In this document: positions 1 to 8,141 of the stretch, in pieces
How the letters are laid out: each line of letters opens with the position of its first letter
How positions within the stretch are numbered: position 1 is the stretch's first letter
Assembly: GCF_018326285.1 (NCBI RefSeq)
Contig: NZ_AP023362.1
Coordinates: forward strand, 2,542,001 to 2,606,000
Length of the DNA stretch: 64,000 bases
Origin: Mycolicibacterium sp. TY81
Lineage (GTDB): Bacteria > Actinomycetota > Actinomycetes > Mycobacteriales > Mycobacteriaceae
Reading direction: 5' to 3'
The notes under the pieces: model-generated
What the model was told of the DNA's origin: nothing
Database searches by the model: none
What the model saw: the letters and a program-made list of their open reading frames with translations, nothing else
Made by a program: the position numbers and the translations under genes

Positions 1-570
1 GTCGACGCTGATGTCGGTGCGCCACTTCGGCAGCTGGTAACCGTTGACTCCGCGAACCCGGGCGATCTCGGTGGTGACCGGTAGCGCCAGCACGTGCGCG
101 TAGAAGTTCCTGCGCCGCAGGGCATTCAGCAGTTCGAGTTCGGGCAGCAGGCCCGACACCACGCCGTGGTCTCCGGGCTTGCGAATGACGGCGGCAACGG
201 ACACCTCATCGTAGGGATCGTTGTCGCACACCGCGTACGAGAAGAACGTCAGCGCGGCGATGCCGTAACCGGGCACGGCGCGCAATGGCTCCAGCGGGGC
301 GGGGAGCATCGCGGCCAAACGGTCCAGCGGCGCAAGCAGATTCGCCTGAACGATGCTGGCGCGGTAGTAGAAGTTCGGCGCCCACAACGGCCCCACCCGT
401 GAGTCGACCTGAACCTTCGGGATGCGCCGGAACCAGTCGATGTTGCCTACCGCGGGGTCTTGTGCCACCTCGTCCAGATTCGGGTTCGAGCGGTAGCGGT
501 CGTAGTAACCGCCCTTCGGCACCTCGACGGTCTGGCCGGCGAATTCGACCTCGGTGAGTTGCGTAGCCAT
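1..570 (-). CDS. Acetoacetate decarboxylase family protein (3' end outside window)
   Basis: The reverse strand reads open from an ATG at 570 to the window edge, giving 190 residues with no stop. The N-terminus begins MATQLTEVEFAG. Later segments GYGIAALTFFSY, DNDPYDEVSVAAVIRKPG and RVRGVNGYQLPKW match the pattern I know for acetoacetate-decarboxylase-like (ADC family) proteins. These adopt a beta-barrel and act on acetoacetate or other oxo acids, or are uncharacterised homologues. The real substrate cannot be told. It is divergent from the lipase/aldehyde dehydrogenase operon, and the 192-bp gap holds a TGGCCA-N15-TGGCCA element that probably serves both sides. The ribosome-binding site is weak. 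The family call is fairly secure; the function is inferred. Confidence 0.75.
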   Translation of the reverse strand, partial: MATQLTEVEFAGQTVEVPKGGYYDRYRSNPNLDEVAQDPAVGNIDWFRRIPKVQVDSRVGPLWAPNFYYRASIVQANLLAPLDRLAAMLPAPLEPLRAVPGYGIAALTFFSYAVCDNDPYDEVSVAAVIRKPGDHGVVSGLLPELELLNALRRRNFYAHVLALPVTTEIARVRGVNGYQLPKWRTDISVD

Positions 571-646
571 GGTGATGGACCTCGTCCTTCGTAGGGATTG
601 ACAGCTCAAGGCTGACAGCAGTCGGCCACGGTCCACAGGTGTCGGA

Positions 647-673
647 TGGCCAATAACTTGTGATAAGTGGCCA
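647..673. promoter_or_regulatory. TGGCCA-N15-TGGCCA tandem palindrome, copy 1
   Basis: Two palindromic TGGCCA boxes (647-652 and 668-673) are separated by exactly 15 bases, so the centres are 21 bp apart (two helical turns). Most of the spacer also matches the reverse complement of the copy at 4593-4619, leaving three differences across the element. It lies between two divergent genes, 77 bp upstream of the ADC-family gene and 90 bp upstream of the lipase. I infer an operator, most likely for one of the two AraC-type regulators encoded at 4706-6783. Confidence 0.6.
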
Positions 674-762
674 AACAGGTGTCACGGGCCGGCAAGTGGA
701 CAACTATCGAACAGGTCCCACCTCGTTGAGCAGTTCCACCCCGTGAGCATGAGGAGACAACC

Positions 763-1728
763 ATGACCGACATCAAGCCGGTGCTCGAGCCCGAGGCGCT
801 CGCCTTCTGCCAGGCCACCGACACACCGCCATTCCTCTACCAGCTGCCGCCGGCCGAAGGCCGCAAGACGGTCGACGAGGTGCAGTCCGGCGCAGTCCAG
901 ATGCCCGACGTCGACGACGAGTGGATCACCGTCGAGGGTGGACCCACGGGCTCGGTGCAGGTCCGCATCGTCAAGCCCGCCGGGACCACCGGCCCCCTGC
1001 CGGTGATCTTCTACATCCATGGCGCGGGCTGGGTATTCGGCAACGCCCACACGCACGACCGCCTGGTCCGGGAACTGGCCGTCGGCGCCGACGCCGCCGT
1101 GGTGTTCCCCGAGTACGACCTGTCCCCCGAGGCCAAGTATCCGACCGCCATCGAGCAGAACTACGCCGCCGCACAATGGGTCTTCGCCCACGGCGCCGAA
1201 AAAGGTTTGGATTCTTCGCGATTCGCGGTGTCCGGCGATTCGGTGGGTGGCGACATGGCCGCCGTGCTCACGCTCATGGCCAAGGACCGGGGCGACGTGA
1301 CGATCTGCCACCAGGTGCTGCTCTACCCCGTCACCGCGGCGGACTTCGACACGCCGTCGTATCACCAGTTCGCCGAACACTACTTCCTGAGCCGCGAGGG
1401 CATGAAGTGGTTCTGGGATCAGTACACCGAGAACGACGCGCAACGCGATGAGATCTACGCGTCACCGTTGCGTGCCACCGTCGAGCAGCTCGAAGGCCTA
1501 CCACCGGCTCTGGTGATCACCGCCGAGGCCGACGTCCTGCGCGACGGCGGCGAGGCCTACGCCGCGAAACTGCGCGAGGCCGGTGTGCCTGTCGTGCAGG
1601 TGCGGTTCGGCGGCATCATCCACGACTTCATGATGCTCAACGCGCTCCGTTCAACCCACGCGGCCACTGCCGCAATCAAACTCGCGCAGGACACGCTGCG
1701 CACCGCACTGCAGGAGAAGACACCATGA
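763..1728 (+). CDS. Alpha/beta hydrolase (HSL/Lip family esterase)
   Basis: The 321-residue protein has the hormone-sensitive-lipase (bacterial family IV) layout. An oxyanion-hole HGAGW lies at about 86-90, the nucleophile is Ser160 in GDSVGG, the acid is probably Asp257 (EADVLRDGG) and the base is His287 (IIHDF). It should hydrolyse short- or medium-chain esters in the cytoplasm, and is related to mycobacterial Lip enzymes. The start follows a GAGGAGA ribosome-binding site at about 750. Its stop overlaps the next start (ATGA), so it is the first gene of a coupled operon with an aldehyde dehydrogenase and a deazaflavin-type reductase. The operon therefore looks suited to breaking an ester and oxidising the resulting aldehyde. 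Confidence 0.85.
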   Translation: MTDIKPVLEPEALAFCQATDTPPFLYQLPPAEGRKTVDEVQSGAVQMPDVDDEWITVEGGPTGSVQVRIVKPAGTTGPLPVIFYIHGAGWVFGNAHTHDRLVRELAVGADAAVVFPEYDLSPEAKYPTAIEQNYAAAQWVFAHGAEKGLDSSRFAVSGDSVGGDMAAVLTLMAKDRGDVTICHQVLLYPVTAADFDTPSYHQFAEHYFLSREGMKWFWDQYTENDAQRDEIYASPLRATVEQLEGLPPALVITAEADVLRDGGEAYAAKLREAGVPVVQVRFGGIIHDFMMLNALRSTHAATAAIKLAQDTLRTALQEKTP

Positions 1729-3299
1729 CGACATTCGCGTCTCCGCCCGTGGCCGGCCCCCGCGCCGCGCTGCTGCGGAACCTGGCCGGCCGGGTACAGG
1801 CAATCGACCCCGGCTCCCGTCTCGAAGTCCTCAACTCGATGACCGGTCAGATACTCGCGGATGTCCCGCGGTGCACGCCTGCCGACGTCGCGGCGGCTGC
1901 CGAACGGGCCCGCGCGGTCCAGCCCGCATGGGCCGCAACGCCCGTCGAGGACCGCGCGGCCATGCTGCTGCGCTTCCACGATCTGGTGCTGGACCGTCAG
2001 GACGAAGTGCTCGACCTCATTCAGCTCGAGAACGGCAAGGCACGGCGCCACGCCTTCGAAGAGATCATCGACGTCGCCATGGTGTCGCGTTATTACGCCA
2101 ACACCGCTGCCGACTACCTCAAACCGAAGCGGCGGCAGGGCGCGCAGTTGGCCCTCACCCAGGTGTGGGAACTGCACCATCCGAAAGGCCTGGTCGGCGT
2201 CATCTCGCCGTGGAACTATCCGCTGACGCTGGGCATCAGCGACGCCCTGCCCGCGATCGTCGCGGGGAACGCGGTGCTCACCAAACCGGACCAGCAGACG
2301 CCGTTCGCCACGCTCTGGGCGGTGCGGCTGCTCGAAGAGGCCGGTATGCCACAGGGTTTGGTGCAGGTGGTGACGGGCTCGGGTGCCGAGTTGGGCACGT
2401 CGATCATCGAACAGTCCGACTTTCTGATGTTCACCGGCTCGACCGCGGTCGGCCGCACGGTCGCCGCGCAGGCAGGCGAGCGGCTGATCGACTGTTCGAT
2501 GGAACTGGGTGGCAAGAACGCGCTGCTGATCCTCGACGACGCCGACGTGGACAAGGCCGTCGACGGCGCGATCCGGGCCTGCTTCTCGAACACCGGTCAG
2601 TTGTGCATCTCGATCGAACGCATCTATGTGCCGGCGGCGTTGTGGGACAGCTTCACCACCCGGTTTGCCGCCGCCACCAAGAAGATGAAACTTTCCGGCG
2701 CCCTGGACTATTCAGCCGACATGGGCTCGCTGATCTCCGAGAAGCAGCTGACGACGGTGACCCGTCACGTCGCTGACGCGGTGGACAACGGCGCGGTCGT
2801 CCTCGCCGGCGGCCGCGCCCGTCCCGACCTCGGGCCGTACTTCTACGAACCGACCATCCTGACCGGCGTACATGACGGCATGATGGTGTACGCCGACGAG
2901 ACCTTCGGACCGCTGGTGTCTCTCTACCGGGTAGAGAGCGAGGCCGAGGCCATCGACAAGGCCAACGACAGCCCGTACGGCCTGAACTTCAGTGTGTGGA
3001 CGTCGAATCCGAAACGCGGGCGGGCCGTGGCCGCCAAACTGCAGGCGGGCACCGTCAATGTCAACGACGCCTACGCCGCCGCGTGGGCATCGGTCGACGC
3101 ACCGATGGGCGGCATGAAGGCCTCCGGCATGGGCCGCCGCCACGGCGAGCACGGCATCCTCAAATACACCGAGTCCCAGACGATCGCCGTCGAGCGGCTG
3201 TTGCCCGTCGGTGCACCGGCCTGGCTCGGCGCGGGTACCTACGCCCGTGTCATGACACAAGGCATCCGCCTGCTGCGCCGGCTCCCGGGCGTCAAATGA
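1725..3299 (+). CDS. NAD(P)-dependent aldehyde / succinic semialdehyde dehydrogenase
   Basis: This 524-residue aldehyde dehydrogenase resembles mycobacterial GabD2-type succinate-semialdehyde dehydrogenases in length and motifs. It has SPWNYP in the cofactor domain, FTGSTAVGR, the general base Glu260 in MELGGKN and the catalytic Cys294 in GQLCIS. A C-terminal GRRHGEHG...KYTESQT segment is also typical of that subgroup. It oxidises an aldehyde to its acid with NAD(P)+; the actual aldehyde is not visible from the sequence. Its ATG overlaps the lipase stop by four bases, and its own stop overlaps the next start in the same way, so the genes are translated as one unit. Confidence 0.88.
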   Translation: MTTFASPPVAGPRAALLRNLAGRVQAIDPGSRLEVLNSMTGQILADVPRCTPADVAAAAERARAVQPAWAATPVEDRAAMLLRFHDLVLDRQDEVLDLIQLENGKARRHAFEEIIDVAMVSRYYANTAADYLKPKRRQGAQLALTQVWELHHPKGLVGVISPWNYPLTLGISDALPAIVAGNAVLTKPDQQTPFATLWAVRLLEEAGMPQGLVQVVTGSGAELGTSIIEQSDFLMFTGSTAVGRTVAAQAGERLIDCSMELGGKNALLILDDADVDKAVDGAIRACFSNTGQLCISIERIYVPAALWDSFTTRFAAATKKMKLSGALDYSADMGSLISEKQLTTVTRHVADAVDNGAVVLAGGRARPDLGPYFYEPTILTGVHDGMMVYADETFGPLVSLYRVESEAEAIDKANDSPYGLNFSVWTSNPKRGRAVAAKLQAGTVNVNDAYAAAWASVDAPMGGMKASGMGRRHGEHGILKYTESQTIAVERLLPVGAPAWLGAGTYARVMTQGIRLLRRLPGVK

Positions 3300-3733
3300 A
3301 CAGCAACACGTTGAGTGACGCCGGTGCCAAGCTCATGAACCGCGCACACCGGCTGATCCTGACCCTCAGCGGAAACAGGCTGTTGGCCAAGCCCTTCGGC
3401 ATGGCGCTGGTGGAGCTGCATACGACAGGTCGCAAATCCGGGCTGCCGCGGTCCTGCTATCTGACGTCGCCCGTGCACAATTCGCGTCAGGTCGTGCTCG
3501 TCGCCTCCAAGGGCGGCGACGACCGCAACCCGGACTGGTACCGCAACCTCCAGGCCAACCCCGAGTGCGAGATCGTGATGGACGGACAGCGCCGGCAGAT
3601 GTCTGCGCGCACCGCAACAGCCGCAGAAAAGGCCGAGCTGTGGCCGAAGATCGTATCCGCCTACCGGGGCTACGCCGACTACCAACGACGGACCAGCCGG
3701 GACATACCGGTCGTGATCTGCGAGCCGAGATGA
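3296..3733 (+). CDS. Nitroreductase-family deazaflavin (F420)-type oxidoreductase
   Basis: The protein is 145 residues. The ATG at 3296 overlaps the dehydrogenase stop, and I take it as the start although the frame is open further upstream. The segments VELHTTGRKSGLPR, DDRNPDWYRNLQANP and the final RDIPVVICEPR are characteristic of the small split-barrel Ddn/FDOR group of mycobacteria, which use F420H2 or bind related cofactors and reduce quinones, nitro compounds or unsaturated carbonyls. It is the third gene of the coupled operon, and its stop overlaps the start of a truncated fourth gene. Confidence 0.82.
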   Translation: MNSNTLSDAGAKLMNRAHRLILTLSGNRLLAKPFGMALVELHTTGRKSGLPRSCYLTSPVHNSRQVVLVASKGGDDRNPDWYRNLQANPECEIVMDGQRRQMSARTATAAEKAELWPKIVSAYRGYADYQRRTSRDIPVVICEPR

Positions 3734-3800
3734 CCAACCAGATCATCGTTTTCGGCGCGACCGGGTATCTGGCCGCGACTGTGCGATCAGCGCCTCTCAA
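3730..3800 (+). pseudogene. Truncated start of an NAD(P)-binding (saccharopine dehydrogenase-like) gene
   Basis: An ATG at 3730 overlaps the preceding stop, as in the other operon junctions, and encodes MTNQIIVFGATGYLA. That is a typical Rossmann N-terminus (GATGYxG) of saccharopine-dehydrogenase-like or trans-acting enoyl-reductase proteins. After about 15 residues the sequence becomes low-complexity, and the frame ends at 3930 inside the convergent DJ-1 gene. I read this as the left stub of a gene removed by a deletion. The right boundary is approximate. Confidence 0.5.
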
Positions 3801-3859
3801 CCATGGATCTGACGATCTGTGCGCACCCTCGACCCGAATCTGCCCGGCTCGGAGGGAAA

Positions 3860-4552
3860 CTAGCCGCGCCCGAGGACTTCGACGACCTTCTTGGCCGTGG
3901 CTTTCGCGGAGCCGGGGTTCTGCCCGGTGACGAGGCGACCGTCGGCAACGACGTACGAAGCAAAGGGAATGAGCCCCTTTTCGTAGAGTGCGCCGCGCTT
4001 CTTCATTTCTTCTTCGACGTTGTAGGGCACCAGCTTGTCGACGCGGGCCACGACTTCCTCGGTCCAGGAGAAGCCGGTGAGTTTGCGGCCCGCCACGAGC
4101 AGCGAGCCGTCCGAAAGCGTGGTGTTCAGCAGCCCGGCGTAGCCGTGGCAGACAGAGGACACGACTCCCCCGCGTTCGAAGATTTCCCGCGAGATACGTT
4201 GCAGTCCTTCACTGTCCGGGAAGTCGAACATCACCGCGTGGCCGCCGGTGAAGTAGATGGCGTCGAAATCCGCCGAGTCGATGTCCGCCGGCGCGGCGGT
4301 GTCGGCCAGCAGCGCCATCTTGGCGGCCTCGGCTTTCCAGGCTTTGGCGCTCTTGTCGAAGTTGGGGAACTTCAGCGACCGCGGCTCCAGCGGCGAGAGC
4401 CCACCCTGGGGGCTGACGATGGTCTGCTCGTAGCCGGCCTCGGCGAAGACGTGGTAGGCATGCGTCAGCTCCGACAACCACAGGCCGGTCGGCTCGGACG
4501 GGTCCTCGTAGTGCGAGACGTTGGTGACGACGTTCAGGATGCGCTTGGTCAT
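3860..4552 (-). CDS. DJ-1/PfpI family protein (HchA-like)
   Basis: The 230-residue protein starts at the ATG at 4552 (MTKRILNVVTNVSHYEDPSEPTG without a pause is the expected N-terminus). It contains YFTGGHAVMFDF and the nucleophile elbow SSVCHGYAG, whose cysteine is the conserved DJ-1/PfpI residue. The family includes glyoxalase III / protein deglycases, chaperones and amidases, so a role against reactive carbonyls is plausible beside the aldehyde dehydrogenase operon but is not proved. It is divergent from the AraC gene at 4706, and a TGGCCA-N15-TGGCCA element sits about 40 bp upstream of its start. Frame extension upstream to 4627 would run through that element and is rejected. Confidence 0.85.
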   Translation of the reverse strand: MTKRILNVVTNVSHYEDPSEPTGLWLSELTHAYHVFAEAGYEQTIVSPQGGLSPLEPRSLKFPNFDKSAKAWKAEAAKMALLADTAAPADIDSADFDAIYFTGGHAVMFDFPDSEGLQRISREIFERGGVVSSVCHGYAGLLNTTLSDGSLLVAGRKLTGFSWTEEVVARVDKLVPYNVEEEMKKRGALYEKGLIPFASYVVADGRLVTGQNPGSAKATAKKVVEVLGRG

Positions 4553-4592
4553 AGGGCAAGAATTCCGCAGGCGGGAATGCGGCGCTACGAGT

Positions 4593-4619
4593 TGGCCACT
4601 TCTCACAACTTGTTGGCCA
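4593..4619. promoter_or_regulatory. TGGCCA-N15-TGGCCA tandem palindrome, copy 2
   Basis: TGGCCA boxes at 4593-4598 and 4614-4619 again have a 15-base spacer. The whole element is the inverted counterpart of the copy at 647-673, with only three differences. It lies between the DJ-1 gene (start 4552) and the AraC regulator (start 4706). The location next to a regulator fits an autoregulated operator. Which regulator binds is inference. Confidence 0.6.
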
Positions 4620-4705
4620 TTCATCACCTATTGCGTGAGACGGCTCGGCCCCTAGGCTCGGTACCGCAGGGTGACAGAAACCGGATTCGGCCGAATGAGG
4701 AGCAT

Positions 4706-5731
4706 GTGAGTACGCACGATGTTCTCCGCTCACCGGCGGGGGTGGCTCTGCTCGTCGATCTCGCGACCGAACACGGAATGCCCGCCACCGCGTCACTGCA
4801 TGGCACGTCGCTGACCCGCTCCGCCCTCGATGACCTGGACGCCGAAGTGCATCTGCGCGACGAGATCCAGATCATCACCAATATGCTTGCTGCCCTTGAT
4901 GTCCCCGGCCTCGGCATCGAAGCCGGGCTGCGCTGCCATGCGGCCTCGCCCGGAATCTGGGGCCTGGCGTTGATGAGCTCGCGCACGTTGGGCGAGGCGA
5001 TGCAGGTGGGCGTATCGCTGGCTGCGCTCAGTTTCTGTCTGTGCCGGCTCACGGTGTCGCCCGACATGACGGACGGCTACGGCCGGCTGATCCTCGACCC
5101 GTCCCACCTGCCGTCCGACCTGCGTCAGTTCGCCGTCGAGCGCGACAGCACCGGTATCCAGACGCTGCAGCGTGACCTGCTCATGTCATCGGACGCCCAG
5201 CTGCAGGTCGCGTACACCACCGAGCGGCCCGCGGATGACATCGTGCGGAAGTACGTCGACATCTTCGGCGTCGAGCCCGACTTCGGCGCACCGCAGAACT
5301 GCCTCATCGTGAGCCTCGACGCGTTGAACAAACCACTGCCCCAGGCGAACCAGTACGCGCGCTCGATGGCCGAGAAGCAAGCCGTCGAACTGCTGCGACA
5401 GCGGTCTGCACGTGCCGGTGTCGCGGGCCTCCTGCGCGACATGATGCTGTCGAGTCCGGCGCCCGTGCTGACACTCGACGAGGCCGCGCGGCAGCTGACT
5501 GTCAGCGCGCGCACGCTACGCCGGCACCTCGCTCAGGAGGGGGTGTCGCTGCGCGATCTGCAGGAGGAAACCCGTGAGGCACTCGCCGAGGAACTGGTCG
5601 CGAGCGGGATGCCGGTTGCCGAAATAGCCGACCGCCTCGGTTATTCGCAGACCTCCAGCTTCACGCAGGCGTTCCGCCGGTGGAAGGGCGTCGGGCCCCG
5701 CGAGTACCGCGAGCGATTGCGCGACCGATGA
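4706..5731 (+). CDS. AraC-family transcriptional regulator (VirS-type)
   Basis: The 341-residue protein is read from the GTG at 4706, preceded by GAGGAG at 4697. The frame is open far upstream, but that stretch is antisense to the DJ-1 gene. The N-terminal half (LATEHGMPATASLHGTSL, then SPGIWGLALMSSRTLGEA) is the arabinose-binding-like ligand domain found in VirS/OruR-type regulators. The C-terminus has the double helix-turn-helix (LTVSARTLRRHLAQEGVS and VAEIADRLGYSQTSSFTQAF). The stop overlaps the start of a second regulator of the same type. It probably controls the adjacent ester/aldehyde genes through the shared TGGCCA element. Confidence 0.85.
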   Translation: MSTHDVLRSPAGVALLVDLATEHGMPATASLHGTSLTRSALDDLDAEVHLRDEIQIITNMLAALDVPGLGIEAGLRCHAASPGIWGLALMSSRTLGEAMQVGVSLAALSFCLCRLTVSPDMTDGYGRLILDPSHLPSDLRQFAVERDSTGIQTLQRDLLMSSDAQLQVAYTTERPADDIVRKYVDIFGVEPDFGAPQNCLIVSLDALNKPLPQANQYARSMAEKQAVELLRQRSARAGVAGLLRDMMLSSPAPVLTLDEAARQLTVSARTLRRHLAQEGVSLRDLQEETREALAEELVASGMPVAEIADRLGYSQTSSFTQAFRRWKGVGPREYRERLRDR

Positions 5732-6783
5732 CGACGCTTGACCTGCACTCCAAGCGGTCTGCCGCGAGCTTGACGGTGATGCTCGACTGGGCCGCCGACT
5801 TCGGCTTGACCGCGCAGCAATGCCTCGCCGGCACCAGGATCCCGGCCGCGGCGATTCGCGTTCCCGATGCCGAGGTCACCGCGCAGCAGGAGCTCAGGGC
5901 CATCACCAATATCGTTGCCGCGTTGGGTGATCAGCCCGGCCTCGGCCTGCAGGCGGCGGCCCGGTACCCGGTCACGGCGTTCGGGCTGTGGGGATTCGCC
6001 ATCCTGACCAGCCCGACCTTGGGCGAGGCGATCGATGTCGCTGTGCGATTCGTCCAATTAAGTTACGCCTTCTGCACTTTCGAGACCCGCCGACACGGTG
6101 ACGATCTGACGATCGTCATCGACGCCCGCGCCGTGCCGGCACCGATCCGCAGGTTCGTCCTGGAGCGCGACGCAGCGGCCATCCCCAACCTGTACCGGGA
6201 AATTCTGGGCGCCACCCCGCCGCCGAGCCGCATCAGCTTCGCCCTCCCCGATCCGGGGCCGGCCGTGACGTTCTATGAAGACATGTTCGGCTCCACGCCG
6301 GAATTCGATGACACCGAAACATCGGTCACCATCGAGTCCGGCCTGCTGAATATTCCTCTGCCGCAAGCCAGTAGCCACACCTCCAAGCTCACCGAGCAGC
6401 AGTGCCGGATGCTGCTCGAACAGCGGGAAGCCCGTACCGGCCGGGCCGGCCTGGTCCGTGACCTGCTGCTGGCCGACCCCGCCAACCCGCCGAGCCTGCC
6501 CCAGGTGGCGGACCGACTCTCGTGCAGTACCCGAACGCTGCGCCGCCAATTGGAGGCCGAGGGCACGTCGTTCCGGAAACTGCTCGACGAAGTGCGCCAC
6601 CACCTCGGGACGGAGCTGTTGCAGAGCGGCATGACGGTCGAGCAGGTGTCCAACCGGCTGGGCTACACCGATGTCAGCAACTTCTCCCACGCCTTCCACC
6701 GCTGGAACGGCTCCAGCCCACGGGCTTACCTGGCACGCCGGAAGACCTACCCGAACAGACCCACGAGAAGTAGCGGGCGATGA
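5728..6783 (+). CDS. AraC-family transcriptional regulator (VirS-type), second copy
   Basis: The 351-residue protein starts at the ATG at 5728, overlapping the previous stop (ATGA). It has the same plan as its neighbour: a ligand domain with VTAFGLWGFAILTSPTLGEA, then a helix-turn-helix (LSCSTRTLRRQLEAEGTS, VEQVSNRLGYTDVSNFSHAF, RWNGSSPRAY). The two proteins look like tandem paralogues but are clearly diverged. Coupled translation suggests fixed stoichiometry. It may answer a different effector or act on the quinone oxidoreductase gene 60 bp downstream. Confidence 0.84.
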   Translation: MTTLDLHSKRSAASLTVMLDWAADFGLTAQQCLAGTRIPAAAIRVPDAEVTAQQELRAITNIVAALGDQPGLGLQAAARYPVTAFGLWGFAILTSPTLGEAIDVAVRFVQLSYAFCTFETRRHGDDLTIVIDARAVPAPIRRFVLERDAAAIPNLYREILGATPPPSRISFALPDPGPAVTFYEDMFGSTPEFDDTETSVTIESGLLNIPLPQASSHTSKLTEQQCRMLLEQREARTGRAGLVRDLLLADPANPPSLPQVADRLSCSTRTLRRQLEAEGTSFRKLLDEVRHHLGTELLQSGMTVEQVSNRLGYTDVSNFSHAFHRWNGSSPRAYLARRKTYPNRPTRSSGR

Positions 6784-6843
6784 CCCCGACCACAGTCCGT
6801 CAATCACAACCAACCCAATTCCCCATCCCCGGAGGCAAATAAC

Positions 6844-7839
6844 ATGTACGCGACAACTCTCAACGGCCACGGTGAGCCCGAGGTGATGGAGTGGGCCAAG
6901 GTCGACGACCTTCCCGCGCCCGGGCCCGGCCAGGTCGCCATCGATGTGGTGGCGGCGGGCGTCAACCGCGCCGACGTCATGCAGCGCATGGGCTTCTACC
7001 CGCCACCACCGGGCGCCAGCGACATCCCGGGCCTCGAGGTTTCCGGCTACATCGCCGAAGTCGGTGCCGGAGTGCAGGATTGGGCACCCGGTGATGCGGT
7101 GTGTGCCCTGCTGGCCGCCGGCGGGTACGCCGAACGCGTCAACGTCGCCGCCAGTCATGTGCTGCCCGTGCCGCAGGGCGTGAGCGTCATCGCCGCCGCG
7201 GCGCTGCCGGAAACGGCGGCCACCGTGTGGTCGAACGTCGTCATGACCGGTGGCCTGCAGAGCGGGCAGACGCTGCTGATTCACGGCGGCGGCAGCGGAA
7301 TCGGCACGCACGCAATACAAGTGGGGCGCGCACTCGGGGCCAACGTGGCGGTGACGGCCGGCACACAATTCAAGCTGGACGCCTGCCGCGAACTCGGCGC
7401 GCAGACGTTGATCAACTATCGCGACCAGGACTTCCCGGCGGTGGTCAACGCCGAATACTCTGGCGCCGACGTCATTCTCGACATCATGGGCGGCAGTTAC
7501 CTCGGCAAGAACGTCGACGCCCTCGCCGAGAACGGCCACCTGACCATCATCGGCTTACAGGGTGGCGCCGTCGCCGAACTGAATCTCGGCACGCTCCTGT
7601 TCAAACGAGGATCGGTACATGTGACGAACCTGCGGCGCCGGCCGGAGGAAGGCCCCGGCTCCAAAGCCGAGATCATCAGCGCCCTGCGGCAGCATCTGTG
7701 GCCACTGATCGACGCCGGAGCGGTGGTGCCTGTCGTCGCGGCGGAGGTGCCGATCACCGACGCCCCTGAGGCGCACCGGCTGCTCGACTCCGACAAGACC
7801 GTCGGAAAGGTGCTGCTGACCGTCCGGGATGCCGACTAG
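6844..7839 (+). CDS. NAD(P)H:quinone oxidoreductase (PIG3-type, MDR superfamily)
   Basis: The 331-residue medium-chain dehydrogenase/reductase starts at ATG 6844 after a GGAGGC ribosome-binding site. The N-terminal GroES-like domain carries AAGVNRADVMQR and GFYPPPPGASDIPGLEVSG. The Rossmann segment is LLIHGGGSGIGTHAIQ, and there are no obvious structural zinc cysteines. This is the TP53I3/PIG3-type quinone oxidoreductase pattern, reducing quinones or enals with NADPH. It ends four bases into the convergent small gene at 7836 (shared CTAG). Confidence 0.85.
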   Translation: MYATTLNGHGEPEVMEWAKVDDLPAPGPGQVAIDVVAAGVNRADVMQRMGFYPPPPGASDIPGLEVSGYIAEVGAGVQDWAPGDAVCALLAAGGYAERVNVAASHVLPVPQGVSVIAAAALPETAATVWSNVVMTGGLQSGQTLLIHGGGSGIGTHAIQVGRALGANVAVTAGTQFKLDACRELGAQTLINYRDQDFPAVVNAEYSGADVILDIMGGSYLGKNVDALAENGHLTIIGLQGGAVAELNLGTLLFKRGSVHVTNLRRRPEEGPGSKAEIISALRQHLWPLIDAGAVVPVVAAEVPITDAPEAHRLLDSDKTVGKVLLTVRDAD

Positions 7840-8141
7840 CAGCCCAAATCACTGCCACGCCGAATGCGGTCGGCGACGATCCGCTCGACCAACAGTGGGA
7901 CGAACGCTTGAATTCGGGCATCCGCGAACTGCATCGCAGTCTCCCGGCACCAGCCCGCGATCTCCGCATCCCGCGCGGTATCGTGGCGCCCCTCGCGAAG
8001 AGCGAGTTTCGCCGCAACGTGGGCAATCCAGTCCGTACGGGCGGTGTCACGGGACTGCCGCGTCCTGAATTCGGTCGCCACCGACCCTTGTCTGGTTGCC
8101 GATTGGGTGCACCGGATCGGCTGATGCAGCACCTGGGTCAT
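7836..8141 (-). CDS. Small three-helix-bundle type protein, unknown function
   Basis: The 101-residue protein uses the ATG at 8141, which overlaps the stop of the upstream stress protein (ATGA), so the two are translationally coupled. The sequence is mostly charged helices ending in AFVPLLVERIVADRIR. That tail is typical of a mycobacterial family annotated as a three-helix-bundle dimerisation domain and found near dormancy genes. I know no biochemical role. Its coupling to a universal stress protein suggests it is co-induced with the DosR island. Confidence 0.65.
   Translation of the reverse strand: MTQVLHQPIRCTQSATRQGSVATEFRTRQSRDTARTDWIAHVAAKLALREGRHDTARDAEIAGWCRETAMQFADARIQAFVPLLVERIVADRIRRGSDLGC

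Noticed and set aside
3803..4705. Upstream extension of the first AraC gene to 642 residues
   Set aside because: It would run antisense through the whole DJ-1 gene and the operator. The GTG at 4706 has a ribosome-binding site and gives the normal family length.
6058..7539. 493-codon open frame on the minus strand
   Set aside because: It lies antisense to an AraC gene and a quinone oxidoreductase with clear motifs. Its composition is typical of GC-rich shadow frames, with no domain.
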